Below are positions 1 to 11,062 of a stretch of 64,000 nucleotides of DNA, piece by piece. Origin of the DNA: Diploptera punctata (taxonomy: Eukaryota; Arthropoda; Insecta; Blattodea; Blaberidae); contig JASPKZ010004950.1 of the NCBI GenBank assembly GCA_030220185.1, positions 1,556,001-1,620,000 of the forward strand, read 5' to 3'. The translations under genes and the position numbers were made by a program. Each line of letters starts with the position of its first letter. Position 1 is the first letter of the stretch. Below the pieces are notes generated by a model. It had not been told where the DNA came from and ran no database searches. It saw nothing but the letters and a program-made list of their open reading frames with translations.

Positions 1-24
1 ATTCCTAAAGAAGATTTTATGTCC

Positions 25-360
25 TGTACTGTAGCTGAGTGGTTAAGGCAAGTTGCCTTGGCTCAGAACTGTGGGACTTGTGCTGGTTCGAGTCTCCATG
101 GGGGAAAAATTTTTCTCAAGGAATTTCAGCCAGTATGGGACTGGTGCCCACCCAGTATCATGAGGAATTGCGTAGCTACAATAAGTAGTGGCTCCAGATT
201 GATAAAACCAGCTATAACAACTGGGGAACCCACATGTTGACACATGTCATCCTAAACTGGCTGGATGATCATCTACCTCTGTGATTAACACAAGTAGATG
301 TGAAGCCAGCAGCCAGATGGTAGGCCAAGGACCTTCTAGGACTGTCATGCCATTGAGTTT
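25..360 (+). repeat. tRNA-headed SINE (family 1)
   Basis: The head reads like a pol III promoter: an A-box-like GTAGCTGAGTGGTTAAGGC near 31-49 and a B-box-like GGTTCGAGTCT near 86-96. A non-tRNA body ending in a T-rich stretch follows. A second copy lies on the minus strand at about 60500-60665 and shares the same head and body, which makes this a dispersed family rather than a tRNA gene. The 3' boundary is approximate. The short reading frames inside it are not genes. Confidence 0.7.
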
Positions 361-364
361 TTTT

Positions 365-1225
365 TAAAGGAGGATATTAGATTTAAATGAAAATGAAAGT
401 GACTCATGAGGCAGATGAATAGAGAGAATTAAGAGTAATGTTGAAAGAAGTGAAAGAAAATGATAGAGACATCTATTAAAGAATATTGACAGTTAACAGA
501 AACATAAGTAAAGTAGATTATAAAATGAAGTATGTCTGCTTATTATCTCTACCTACGTCTGTGAGAAAGTTCCCCATTAACCCGCAATTTATCACACATC
601 CAGATAATGTACTGACATGTAATAGCTAATGAAATCATTCTAATTTGTAAGAAAAGAATATTATTATACCTTCAAGATAACTGTAAGATATCTAAAAATG
701 TTGATAATTTTATGATAAAATTTTAATGATTAATTTAAAGAAATGAAAATGATCAGTTATTTAAAATAACATTTTGATCTTGATAACCAGTTTTAGCTTA
801 TCCTAGAAACAAATGACTAATAAATACTTGAAGGACTGAGTGATTGATATTGGTAAATTGATGCCAATTTATTTTTGAAGTCAAAGTTAAAAAAATGCAA
901 ACTGTTTGAATTGTAAATGTATATTTAAAATTCAGGACAGGATTTTTATGTATTACAAAGTTAAGACTGTATACACATAGTCTAATGTTTATGTAATGGA
1001 ACATTATTTATTTTCTGGTACAAAAATGATATGTGTAATATTACTAGATCCCAGTATGAAAATAGGAATGTTTTTATATTACCTTTATAAAACTAAATAC
1101 AAGTTATTTTCTATCAGTTCAAAAAAAGTATTACTACCCTTTATGGTAGTAGTTCCCAAAGTTTTTAGATCATGGAGCACAGATTTTCACCTTAGCACTT
1201 ACATGATCATAATCCATATTTGAAG
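365..1225. other. AT-rich DNA, nothing recognised
   Basis: No conserved protein, tRNA or repeat boundary was recognised on either strand. The short open frames at 798-1004 and 996-1223 have no family features and low-complexity composition. Confidence 0.5.
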
Positions 1226-1232
1226 ATAGAAG

Positions 1233-1771
1233 ATGAATTAAGATTTAAATTAAAATTCTTTACACCTCACCTCATATCCAGTCTTCTAATTAGATTGGTT
1301 TCAAAACCTAGGTGGTTTCATCTTCAATAATTTCACAACCGTTGTTCTGTCATTCAGAAGAACTTCTTCTTACTCCATCTGTTGGTGGACTGATAAACCT
1401 CTGAACGAAATCAAATACCCCAGGAATTAAAAAATTCATTAGTTTTTTTTTGTTTTTTTAATGTGGATTTTTTCCCAAACTATGAGCTTTTTTTTTTAAT
1501 CCACATTCAAAAAATCAAGAAAGAAAAACTAATGAATTTTGAAAATTGCAGGGAATTTGATTTGATTCGGAGGTTCATCAGTCCACCAACAGATGGAGTA
1601 AGAAGCAGTCTTCCTGGACAACAGAACAACAATATCATGGAATTACTGAAGATGAAACTACCTAGGTTTGAAACCAGTTTAACTAGAAGACTGGATATGA
1701 GGTGAGGTATAAAGAATTTTAATTTTAATCTTAAATTAAACCTGATAGTGATTTTTCCTAATAATAGTTCA
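1233..1771 (+). mobile_element. PLE hairpin with degenerate endonuclease tail
   Basis: Two inverted arms (about 1245-1480 and 1495-1730) meet head to head. The right arm encodes a decayed end of a Penelope-like ORF just upstream of the terminal region (MNFEN...RRFISPPTDG, compare the same position in the 30608-32719 element). A hammerhead-like core CTGAAGA...GAAA lies at 1646-1679. The arm closes with GAGGTGAG, then the asymmetric tail CCTGATAGTGATTTTTCC. A short duplication ATAGAAG at 1226-1232 and 1772-1778 may be the target site. The boundary is moderately certain. Confidence 0.65.
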
Positions 1772-1779
1772 ATAGAAGG

Positions 1780-2300
1780 TAAATATTCAGAATTTGTAAT
1801 TTTTGACATGATCTTCCAATCTCTTCATAGAGCACTAGGAGATGTTTCATGGAGACAGTTTGGGAACTGTTGCTTTATACTACGTTGCAGACTTAATTTA
1901 TAGGACATAAAATCCATTCTCTACATAATTTTTCTGTATAACAAAATTAAGTTATTTTTTTAAAAAAGTGATAGTGACAGCTATTCAAATTACAGATGAA
2001 AATGTTTCTGAGTGTGTTAATAACCCATTAAATGCCATTTTTTAAAAAATAATTCTTACAAAATTTAATTGTTCCTGCATAATTAATTTATGAAACAATT
2101 GAAGACCTTCCTTGAATAAGAATGTAACCAATAATTTTGTGTGACGTTTGTTTTATCTATCCTATAGCTAAGGTCAATTGAGTGGTAAATGATGCCACAT
2201 ATTTAGCAGTAAGCCAACAAGGGAACTGTCAACCATTGCATGCTGAAACTTCCCAGGGAAGTGTTGTGATATAGTAAGGACGTATCCAAAAAAATTATGT
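1780..2300. other. AT-rich DNA, nothing recognised
   Basis: No gene or repeat could be supported here. The sequence is A/T-rich with frequent stops in all frames. Confidence 0.5.
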
Positions 2301-2311
2301 TGTTTTTAACT

Positions 2312-2653
2312 ATCATCATCCATCATGAATTAGGCCTTTGTAGGCCTGTTTTGGCACCATCTAGCAGTCTTTTAAGAGGTCTTCCTGATCGATGATGTTC
2401 TTTGGATTTATATTGCATCATCATTTTTGGGATTCTTGAATTATCCATTCTTTTTACATGGTCTAACCAGTTTAATTTACATCTGTTGAGTTTTTCTTCT
2501 ACTGATTCTACTTATAATTGTTCTAAAATTGCCTCAATATTTTTTCGATCTAAAAGAGTGTATCCTGCTGTCCTTCTGAGAAATTTCATTTCCATTGCTT
2601 TGATTCTGCTTCTGTCTCTTTTTCTTAATGTCCAAATCTCACTTCGATGCTAA
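2312..2653 (-). pseudogene. RTE-like LINE, C-terminal fragment
   Basis: The minus strand reads SEVWTLRKRDRSRIKAMEMK, then FLRRTAGYTLLDRKN, then KLNWLDHVKRMDNSRIPK and a GRPLKRLLDG-type motif, ending in a stop and a short ATC-rich tail. WTLRKRD...FLRR...W.HV.RM...GRP is the typical C-terminal end of RTE/Craft-type non-LTR retrotransposons. One in-frame stop (after LEQL) and the lack of RT motifs upstream show a 5'-truncated dead copy. The family call rests on remembered family signatures, not a search. Confidence 0.8.
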
Positions 2654-2659
2654 GACTTT

Positions 2660-3280
2660 AGCACATTAAGGTACTAAAATCCAGTACCAAATCTCTCATT
2701 TAGACTATAGCAAAGTAATGCAACTTGTGACTCGGAAGATTGGATAACCCTCACTACTTGCTGTTTGTGCTTCGTCCCATCTCACTACACTCTTATTCAA
2801 GCAGGAAGTACATCTGCTCTGTAAAGTGGGTTGCCATTACTGGATTCTGGCTTCGATTTCTGTGCCTTGCAGTTAAAAAGGCAGATATTATTTTGGTCAC
2901 GGTCTTTTTACATCACAACACTTCTCTGAGAGAAATTTCAAGATAGGTTTTGGCATGCAATGTGAGTAAGTTGGGGAATATTACATAAATAATGGTGAAT
3001 ATTACATTAATTAAGCAATTTAAAATAAATTGATATTAGATCACCTTTCAAGTGTGCTCGTCAATTATAATAGATTAATTTCTTCAGTAGTTAGTACAAC
3101 AATGAAAAAAGGAAATGGTCCTTAATTGGGGACTATGGTAGTTAATGGGACCAACGTTTATAAATAAAACCAAAGGAGTAATATTATCCAAGATGCTATA
3201 AGTTTCTTTCCAAGTATAAGATTTAATAAAACAATAAATTATTACACGTCTTCATAATTAAAAAATTGATACACTTATAA
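2660..3280. other. no supported feature
   Basis: AT-rich sequence. The open frame at 2740-2946 shows no family hallmarks. Confidence 0.45.
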
Positions 3281-3284
3281 TGTT

Positions 3285-3385
3285 ACCATCATCCATGCAA
3301 GTATTAGGCCTTGTGGGCTGTTACGGTCTCAAAGTAGAATTTTCCATCCAGCACTTTTTTGGATGTCCCAGCGATACATTATAAA
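3285..3385 (-). repeat. LINE 3'-end fragment
   Basis: The plus strand carries ATCATCCATGCAAGTATTAGG followed by GGCTGTTACGGTC and AATTTTCCATCCAGCA. This matches the reverse complement of the LINE tail at 37900-38002 (GATCGTAACAGGCCTTGGCC, then AATACTTGG). It is a short decayed copy. Confidence 0.6.
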
Positions 3386-3576
3386 TAACAAAAACAAAAA
3401 ATTAGCAGATGGATATCTCTTAAAATATGCTGGTATTTAATAGATTTTTCATAAAATGGGAAGAGAGGAAAGAAATGGATGATGAAATAAAATTGTTATT
3501 CACAAATAATTTATATGCTGTTTAATATTCTATACTTCGGTTCGAAATAAGTCAATCATTGAAACTTATAACGGGC

Positions 3577-4196
3577 TTCCAATATAAAACCGGACCGGCC
3601 TCATGGAGTTTCACCCGGCACGCAGTGCTGTCTCTTCCTCCCCAATTCACCCTGCCTGCCACCCGTCCTTGAACTGTTTCTTACCTTATAGAACATGCTG
3701 GAAATGTTGTCCTCCCGCAGTTAAACAGGCATTATACCGAGTAAACACATTTTGTTGCTGTATGTGCAGAAGATACTGAAATCCCAACTTGTTGTGCTAA
3801 TTTCGGTAATGATTTTTGTGAACATTCCAAATTTTCGCCAATTTCATCTAATTTTTCTTCGGTGAGAACCGTACACCTTCGCATGTGTTTCTTATTTTGT
3901 ACTGAACCAGTGGTCTCAAATTTAGTCACAAGATCGTGGATTGTCAATCTGGAAGGAGGTAATTGTCCAGGGAAGTTCCGAATAAATTCCTCACGAACGC
4001 GACGAGCTGATTCGTATTTATAATAACATTTACACACATAAATGTGCTGCTCTAATGTCAGCTGACGTCTCATCTTGTCGAATGATAGTAAACTGACTAG
4101 TTCAAGGACGAGCGGCTGGCAGAGTGAAATGCGGACGAGGAGAGACGCTGCCTGACGGGTGAAACCCCGTGAGGCCGGTCCGGGTTTATATTGGAA
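3577..4196 (-). mobile_element. DUF4817-type DNA transposon with ~100-bp TIRs
   Basis: Imperfect terminal inverted repeats run from 3577 to about 3675 and from about 4099 to 4196. The outer ends read TTCCAATATAAA, and the inner part includes GGACCGGCCTCA and CGTCCTTGAACT. Between them is a single minus-strand helix-turn-helix ORF. The element is only 620 bp, so it lacks a catalytic domain and should be non-autonomous. I could not identify a convincing target-site duplication. Confidence 0.75.
3732..4073 (-). CDS. DUF4817 helix-turn-helix protein, transposon-borne
   Basis: The frame is open from 4238, but the Met at 4073 is preferred because the two sibling proteins in this window also begin M(R/V)RY/Q at this position, and because residues upstream of it translate the inverted repeat. 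Visible blocks are EQHIYVCKCYYKYESARRVR, FIRNFPGQLPPSRLTIHDL, FETTGSVQNKK and VLTEEKLDEIGENLE, then KLAQQVGISVSS, a second HTH-like segment. This is the layout of the insect DUF4817 family, a DNA-binding N-terminal module of transposases. No DDE domain follows, so the product could at most bind DNA. Function is inferred from the family. Confidence 0.75.
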   Translation of the reverse strand: MRRQLTLEQHIYVCKCYYKYESARRVREEFIRNFPGQLPPSRLTIHDLVTKFETTGSVQNKKHMRRCTVLTEEKLDEIGENLECSQKSLPKLAQQVGISVSSAHTATKCVYSV

Positions 4197-4457
4197 TAAC
4201 CAATAATAATCTAAGACATTTGTAGAAATAATGAGCACATAACTTCCAAGATTCCAAAATTACACATAATGAATTAATTATATTGAAGAAACCACCAACA
4301 ATATAATTTATTGTAAGAGGTATACCAGTTGTCAGAATAAAATTAAAATATCAAACCATTTTGATCAAACAGTAATTTTTTATATCAAATAATAGGAAGT
4401 GAACACTATAAGGCAGGCATAATAATTATATAAACATTTAATAAGAAATATATTGTT

Positions 4458-4599
4458 GTTATTATATTATTTTTAGTCTGAACATCTTACCTCAATATTA
4501 ATGTTGATTTGTTCTTGAACATTAATATTGAGGTAAGATGTTCAGACTAAAAATAATATAATTAAAATAACCTCAAAATATAACTTCCTAAAATTAAAT
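4458..4599 (+). mobile_element. non-coding PLE hairpin
   Basis: Inverted arms (4466-4504 and 4516-4555) carry TTTTTAGTCTGAACATCTTA and its complement around a short loop. They are followed by the asymmetric tail CCTCAAAATATAACTTCC. A 10-bp duplication ATATATTGTT flanks it (4448-4457, 4600-4609). It belongs to the same subfamily as the copies at 7230, 27389, 35439, 52064 and 63224. Confidence 0.75.
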
Positions 4600-4609
4600 A
4601 TATATTGTT

Positions 4610-5335
4610 ATCCTTAGCCAAAAGGACATATCTCAATTTTTTTTTTTAATTTTCATGTTTTCTTACCATAGTAATGTTTAGCGGTCACTCTACCCATTTA
4701 CTAAGCTAAATGGTCATATCTGGACAGAAAGTCATGAAAAACACTAATGAATTATAAAGAAAATTTTATTTAAACCCTAAGCAAAATAGCAGTTTCATTG
4801 ATTTCTAAGCTCCTTAATATTCTGGCATAAGTACCATGGTTTTTGGAACTGTTGAAATTCCCGGTGAGCAAGATTTGATCTCAATGTTCATAAAATCAAC
4901 ACTATATGACAATATGGAAGATGAAGGTAAAGATGAAAATTCAACAGTCGTAAAAATGGCTGATGATAGCAACAACTGTTCCAGAAACCATGGTCCTGTG
5001 CTTTGAAGAACACTGAGTTTATGAGATGACCTATTTTATTTATTAAGCAGAATGGTTGTCTGACAGGCAGGAAGAAAAAACAGCAGACTGTTTGATGTCT
5101 GATGGGCAGGAGAAGGAGAAAAGGGGTAAAATGTTTAATATTGAGGGGCAGAGAAAGAAAAAGTGGCAAAATGTTTAATGCCAGTATCTTATGGGCAGAA
5201 AAGGCCAGAACAGTAGCAAATAGTTTGACATTTGATAGACAAGGAAGGAAGACAGTAGCAGGATGTTTGTGTCTGATATAATGTTTCATTCTTCCATTTG
5301 AGAGTAATTTTTATAAAAAATTGCTTTACATCACA
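4610..5335. other. no supported feature; internal ~60-bp repeats
   Basis: From about 5045 to 5285 an imperfect repeat recurs about four times (TGACAGGCAGGAAG..., TGATGGGCAGGAGA..., ATGGGCAGAAAAGG... and similar, each followed by CAAAATGTTT-like text). The long minus-strand frame here (4888-5289) is a by-product of that repetition. Confidence 0.5.
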
Positions 5336-5348
5336 CATTGAATATTCT

Positions 5349-5529
5349 TTCATCAGTTAAATATGGGGAATAACATTATGAGGTTTTTAATTCAATGAAC
5401 GAATGAGTCAATTCTTATCTTACCTCAAATTTAACGTTTTTTAAACATGGACTCCTATTGAAACTGCAGTTCCCGTGTTTGAAAAAAAAACATGAAAAAT
5501 GAGGTAAGATAAGAATTGACTCATTCATT
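5349..5529 (-). mobile_element. non-coding PLE hairpin
   Basis: The arms end in GAGGTAAGATAAGAATTGAC and its complement. The asymmetric tail is on the left (read on the minus strand as CCTCATAATGTTATTCCC). A 13-bp target duplication CATTGAATATTCT lies at 5336-5348 and 5530-5542. No coding sequence. Confidence 0.8.
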
Positions 5530-5544
5530 CATTGAATATTCTGC

Positions 5545-6120
5545 TACTGTTCTTCCTTTCCTGTACCCTTCCACGCCAAATTAACTAAACTATGTATCAT
5601 TTCTTGTTTAGTCAATACTTTTCCTAATTTCAGTTATTAATTTTTATCATGCAGTCTAGGAAGTTGTAAAATTATTATTTTTTTTTTACTTTGGTGTTAT
5701 TATACATCACACTCAGAATATTTTTACTATCTAGCATGTATAAATGTACACTTCTGTTATTATTTGTGTATATACTGAAGACAAAAATAATAAAGATTAT
5801 TATTAAAGAATACCTTGATAAAAGCTGTCCAGAATAAAAAGAAAAATATTCAAGTCTATTGTGGTATAAATTAAAAGTATATATTAAGAAGTGTGTGTCT
5901 TGTATTTTTGTGATTCATATATTTGATTAGATATATTTTTGGTCATTGTATATACAGAAATGCCATTTTCTAAGCTAATATAAATTTTTATTCATGTACA
6001 TAAATAAAAATTACATTATACATTGCTTATATCTTGTAATGTTCAGTATTACTTATTGTTCCTCTTTCATCATCTTTTAGGAATTAGACTTCCTGGTCTC
6101 TTCTGTTTCAGGTGAAATCT
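5545..6120. other. AT-rich DNA, nothing recognised
   Basis: No ORF, tRNA-like sequence or repeat boundary could be supported. Confidence 0.45.
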
Positions 6121-6136
6121 GAACTTGTCATCATTT

Positions 6137-6774
6137 AAATTATGTAGGTAGGAAATAACACTATAAGGTTTATTTTAATTAAATTTGAGTTAAGTAAGAC
6201 ATTTTGTCTGAACATTCGTACCTCTTATGGTTGTTTCTGACGAACATATGTTTCAAGGCTTGTGAGCCCCATTGTCAGCAATTGCAGACAGTCTGCAATC
6301 ACTGACGATGGGGCTCAGAAGCCTTAAAACATATGTTCGACAAAAATAACCATAAGAGGTAAGAATTTTCAGACAAAAGTCTTGGTTATTAAACAAACCT
6401 CTTAATGTTACTTCCAATTGTATTTTAAAAAGTCTGCAATCGCTGACGATGAGGCTCAGAAGCCTTGAAACATATGTTCAACAAAAACAACCATAAGAGG
6501 TAAGAATGTTCAGACAAAATGTCTTAATTATAAAACAAACCTCTTAATGTTACTTCCTATGGTGTTTTAAAATAAATTTGAGTTGTTTTTGACTCACCTC
6601 ATAACTCTTGACTTCTATGCAGACTCGAGTTTCGTCACTGAATTCGTGACATTATCAATACATCATGGTTGTGATCATGGTAATGCATCGATAATGTCAC
6701 GAATTCAGTGACGAAAGTTGAGTCAGCATAGAAGTGAAGAGATATGAGGTGAGTCAAAAACAACTCAAATTTAA
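6137..6774 (-). mobile_element. PLE hairpin (outer copy, interrupted)
   Basis: The outer element has arms TTGACTCACCTCATA... and ...GAGGTGAGTCAAAAACAAC at about 6585-6755, enclosing a GAATTCGTGACATTAT hairpin. Its asymmetric tail lies on the left (6147-6170). Target duplication TTGYCATCATTT occurs at 6125-6136 and 6775-6786 with one mismatch. Another PLE (6192-6573) sits inside its left portion. Confidence 0.75.
6192..6573 (+). mobile_element. PLE hairpin nested in another PLE
   Basis: Flanked by an exact 11-bp duplication AAATTTGAGTT (6181-6191, 6574-6584) that lies in the arm of the outer element. It contains a left inverted arm and two tandem right-hand copies of the terminal repeat (about 6285-6430 and 6430-6570). 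Each right-hand copy has a CTGACGA core (6302-6337, 6443-6478), a GAGGTAAG end and a CCTCTTAATGTTACTTCC tail. No coding sequence. Confidence 0.75.
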
Positions 6775-7229
6775 TTGCCATCATTTCTTTGGTTGAGCAT
6801 TCTTTCTTCCCATGAGGTATGTAATAAAATTAAATAGTTCATACCAGATATTACTGTAAGTCTTCATCATTAATTCCATTCTGATGTCTTCATTTTGCTT
6901 ATGGTTATAGATTGTATAAGCTAACAAAAGTTACAAGGGAACCATCAGTATTCCCATATTGAACCTATCTTTAAATTGGCTATTTTACGCTATGTGCCAC
7001 CTGAATATTTGATCGGAGAACAAGTAACTTTTAGAATCATGTTGGCCAATATGATGACATATTTTCCTGCTAGAGCCAATTGTCAACAGGTATGCTCACT
7101 AATAAGGGGATTCTATCCCAAGAGTCCATTTACATTAGTGGGCAAGTTAGGTGAGAAAATGGACAAGTTAGTGTTAGTTAGGGTAAGAAAATGGGCAAGT
7201 TAGTACATCAGATTAATTTAGCTTCACTT

Positions 7230-7414
7230 AAATTATTTTTAGTCTGTTCATCTTACCTCAATATTAAGATTGATTTGTTATTGAACATGTTTCGATTATA
7301 TCATAATCATCATCAGCATCTTGCCCAGACAACATTAATATTGAGGTAAGTTGATCAGACTAAAAATAATTTAATTAAAATAACCTCAAAAATATCACTT
7401 CCTGAAATGAAATA
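7230..7414 (+). mobile_element. non-coding PLE hairpin
   Basis: Arms carry TTTTTAGTCTG.TCATCTTA and the complement. The tail CCTCAAAAATATCACTTCC is on the right. Target duplication TTAGCTTCAYTT lies at 7218-7229 and 7415-7426 with one mismatch. Confidence 0.75.
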
Positions 7415-7577
7415 TTAGCTTCATTTGTTTGTTAATGGGTTTTAGTGATGAGCTGACTACACTGTTTGAGCAATGACTAATACACATTTTAGAGTGTAAG
7501 CATGCTGATTTTAGGTTACTTTGAGCTCAATTTCTCACTTTATTATAATGCATTTATCACTTTTTTTGGAAAAAAAA

Positions 7578-7579
<2 letters not shown>

Positions 7580-7621
<42 letters not shown>
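7580..7621. repeat. (TA)n microsatellite
   Basis: An uninterrupted run of about 20 TA dinucleotides. A shorter (TA)n run lies at about 51344-51362. Confidence 0.95.
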
Positions 7622-7625
<4 letters not shown>

Positions 7626-7752
7626 CTCTCAGGCAATTATTCACATACTGCAACAATAAATTGTGTGATTTTCTGTTTTCTTATTTGAATTTATTGGTTG
7701 CATGATTGGCATAGAATGCTTTTTAAATTTTTATGGTAGCATCTCCATACTG

Positions 7753-8065
7753 AGGGGGTACGCCGTAGCGTAGTGGTTAAGGCACTGAGCTACAAGCCAG
7801 AGGGCCGAGGTTCAAGTCCCGTTGGGGGTCAGGAATTTTAAACTGACCCAAACCTCTCTGGCGGCACTATGGCCCTGGGGTCGACTCAGCCTCTAATGGA
7901 AATGAGTACCAGACACTTGTTCTGGGGGTAAAGGCGGCCGTCACGCAGGGGGCTGACAACCCGGCTGACCTAAAGTGCCGATTGTCTAGGAAAAAGTGGG
8001 AGCCTTAACCTCCTACTACCCCAAGGGCATCCGGGCCTGTTGTGGGATCACTTTACTTTTTTTTT
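7753..8065 (+). repeat. full-length tRNA-headed SINE (family 2)
   Basis: The head has an A-box-like TAGCGTAGTGGTTAAGGCAC and a B-box-like GAGGTTCAAGTCCC. A GC-richer body of about 230 bp follows (GACCCAAACC, GACTCAGCCTCTAATGGAAA, GGTAAAGGCGGCCGTCA), and it ends in a T-rich tail after GGGATCACTTTAC. An exact 12-bp target duplication ATCTCCATACTG lies at 7741-7752 and 8066-8077. Other copies are at 13506-13738 and, on the minus strand, at 42766-43024 and in pieces near 29960-30575. Confidence 0.9.
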
Positions 8066-8389
8066 ATCTCCATACTGTTTTGTTCCAAGGGACAAAAAAT
8101 TAGCTGCAAGTTTTAACTGTAAATAACCAAAATTGAGATCCCAATTTTTTAAGAAAAAAATGGGTGCAAATCCTTACAATGTTTTTAAAATACATTATGA
8201 AACTCCGTTGAGGTTACTGTGTTAATGTTTTAATAATTGTATAACAGTACCTGATATCTGTCGTCTTCAATAGTTTGCAGTGTTGTTTTATAGGAGGTCT
8301 TTCGTTAACTTATGTATCATCTTCTGCTTTCATTTTGGAATATTAGGTTGTGGTGGAAGCGCAAATTCTATCCTTTCTCTCTTAACATT

Positions 8390-8885
8390 ACTACAAAAAT
8401 GAATCAAAAATCTGCTTGCAAATTTAATTTATTTAGAATTCAATGTGCCAAATATTAAACTAATTTTCAAGCATACATTGCTTACTTATTTTCATAAAAA
8501 TAAAAGCAAATTTAAAGACCACAATCAAAGTTTTTACAGCACCAGACAAAATACTACTTCTTTACTACATGTTCCAAAATTTTATACAACTGCTGGATCT
8601 AAACATAGTAGATATCTAGGACCCAAATTTTATAATGAATTAATTAGATCCAATCCAGAACTAAGTAAACTAAACATAGCTAGTTTTAAAAAAGAAATTA
8701 AATTAATTACTTTTAATTGATTAATTAAGTGAATAAAATTAATCATTTGAATATTTTAAAATAATAAATATTTGTATTATTCGTATAACTAAACTGCACC
8801 CGAGCACGAGCACTTGCTCATTTGGGTGTCAATACTGTATATAACATTTATTTATTAATAAAATTTATTCTTATTATTCTTATTT
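8390..8885 (+). pseudogene. CR1/Jockey-like LINE, 3' end
   Basis: The frame at 8445-8720 ends YLGPKFYNELIRSNPELSKL, then ASFKKEIKLITFN and a stop. A terminal G.k.yN.LP..I....S..FK..LK block is typical of the C-terminus of CR1/Jockey-type RT proteins. The RT palm is absent, so the copy is 5'-truncated. An AT-rich 3' UTR ending in TTATT-like short repeats (about 8855-8885) fits a CR1-like tail. The clade assignment is inference. Confidence 0.6.
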
Positions 8886-9111
8886 AAATACAAAAAATTA
8901 CAATAACAGTTCATACTAAATAATAATGAAAATAATGTCTAATAATACAATAAAGTTAAATACAATTAATATTAAACAAATGGAATAATGTATACTCAGA
9001 GGAATAACAACTTGAATCTACTATACATAAAAAGAAAAAAAATATATACAAAGAAAGTGATAAACTCTAATGAATTAATCTATCACTTATATATGACATT
9101 AGGTAAATATA

Positions 9112-9214
9112 GTTTATTTTTTCTTTCACTCACCTCATACTTCATATGAAGTGAAAGAAAACATAAACAATATTAAAAAACCTCATAGTGTTATTTCCTA
9201 TCTACATAACTTAA
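9112..9214 (+). mobile_element. minimal PLE hairpin (~100 bp)
   Basis: Little more than the two arm tips (CTTTCACTCACCTCATACTT / ATGAAGTGAAAGAAAACATA) and the tail CCTCATAGTGTTATTTCC. The target duplication TTAGGTAAATATA is exact over 13 bp (9099-9111, 9215-9227). It is the same subfamily as the coding copy at 30608-32719. Confidence 0.85.
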
Positions 9215-9229
9215 TTAGGTAAATATATT

Positions 9230-10095
9230 GACAAATCTTAATACTATTTTTATTAAATAATGAAAAAAAATTATTAATAGTTAAAAAAGGATATTAGTGA
9301 GATGTTTCTGTTAATAATTTTATTTTCAATTTGTTTATGAAAGATGGTAAAGTTTGGCAAGTCTCTGACGTAGGGGGGTTTAGGAGCAGGAGAGATTTGG
9401 AATTTTGGCTCTTTTTGCCAAAATTAGGCTTCTTTTGGTGCATCATAAGCAGGATAGCCATGGTAGAATACAGGTATGGTATCCTGTTTACCCCCAGTTG
9501 GTATATTTTAATTTAATTATATAATTTTTTTTTGCCTCTATTTTGCATGTGCAATATTCATGGCCTATGGTTGAATCGCTGGAAACATTGTTTGAGGCCA
9601 GACTTTGGCCTGTAGGACACTACAGAAACAACTGTGTGTAATAAGGGTTTAGCTTGTTAACTTGAGAATAAAGACATTGTAAGATTTTTTTTGTAATTGC
9701 TTTTATTTAGGAAGGGATAACCAAGGATAATCATTTCTTTGCATAAATTATGGTACATCAGCACAGTTTCAATACCATACTGTACAATGTTTATGAAACA
9801 ATGGCACATAGGCCTACTATAAGTAATCCTGAGCGATATAATCAAATTATAATTTCTGTAAATGTTATTTTACTAGGCCTGGATGGAAACTTTGGCTTAG
9901 ATCTGGGTCGGAAAAATATCCCTTCTCATTATTTAAAACAGTATCATCAACATTTTGATTAAAGACATTTGGATTCATAAAACCAGCGAAAAAGTGCGCA
10001 GAGTACAAGAACACGAAGAAGCTGCCAGGGTGTTTCCACAGAGTATACTCTCATTCTCCTGGCCTTTCCAATATATGGGAGAATACGGTTCATTC
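9230..10095. other. no supported feature
   Basis: Several short open frames (9331-9516, 9750-9962, 9955-10140) lack family hallmarks. Nothing else was recognised before the hAT element that follows. Confidence 0.45.
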
Positions 10096-10507
10096 AATAG
10101 GCCAATACAGGGTTGCCAATTTAGCCATTTGAAAACGTAACTGGCTACAAATTTATGAAAAAGCTACTAATAGCTTTTCTGGCCATTTGTCATCTTTTAA
10201 TTAGCCATTTTAACAGTTTTATTACTTTACATAAATTCTGTAATAGTAACTGATGAATATTAATATATATTTTGCCACCACAAAACAAGAATTATCTTCT
10301 TTCCAAAGAAGAACGTACACAAAGAAACATAGAGTTTCGCTGATGGCGTTACTAATCAGATAGACCATGTATTAATACAAAACAGGCTCAACTTTACAAT
10401 TTTAAATACACATACTTGGGGAGTAGATAGTGATTCACACCTCCACTTAGTGAAAGTAAGACATAAACGAAGAATATTCCATAGAAATAGAATTTCTGGT
10501 GAGAATA

Positions 10508-11062
10508 GAATAATAAATAATAGCTTAAAAAAACTAAAACAACACGCTTTATCAGAAAACCGAACTAAAAAATGAAAAATAATTTTAAATCCCAACACAC
10601 TTGGAATAAAATTGAAGTGGTCAACAAAAAAATCATCTCCAACACATTTAGAATAAAACTAGAGTTATTTACAAAAAAATAAATAAAATAATTTTACTGT
10701 CAAAAGCGTAGGGTGCTCTATATTAATTAATATATTTGATATAAACAGATAAAGGTAAAGTAAAGTCTCTAAGAAGAAAATGTAAAAATCATAAAAAGCA
10801 CCCCACGCTTTTGATGGTAAAATTATTTTTTGTAGATAACTCTACTTTTATTCCAGATGTGTTGTAGATGATATTTTTGTTGACCACTTCAATTTTATCC
10901 CAAGTGTGTTGGGAAATTAAAATTATTTTTCATTTTTTAGTTCAGTTTTCTAATAAAGCGTGTTGTTTTAGTTTTTTAAATTATTATTTATTTTTTATTT
11001 TGGTTTTCTAATAAAGCGTGTTGTTTTAGTTTTTTAAACTATTATTTATTTTTTTTTAATTT
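10508..11062. repeat. large foldback plus tandem duplication
   Basis: Arms of about 200 bp (10508-10715 and 10790-10990) are near-perfect inverted copies. They carry AACACGCTTTATCAGAAAAC / GTTTTCTAATAAAGCGTGTT and AAAGCGTAGGGTGC / GCACCCCACGCTTT. The last ~58 bp of the right arm (from GTTTTCTAATAAAGCGTGTT) is duplicated in tandem up to about 11062. No PLE-type tail is seen, so this is a different type of palindrome. Confidence 0.8.

Noticed and set aside
4888..5289. Minus-strand ORF of 133 residues
   Set aside because: It arises from imperfect ~60-bp tandem repeats. The repetitive Leu/Phe/Pro composition has no family match I can name.
7560..7625. Coding across the (TA)n tract (67-residue ORF)
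   Set aside because: The frame is a poly-YI translation of a microsatellite.
7756..7835. tRNA gene at the SINE head
   Set aside because: The A and B boxes are part of a 313-bp unit with a 12-bp target duplication, repeated elsewhere in the window.
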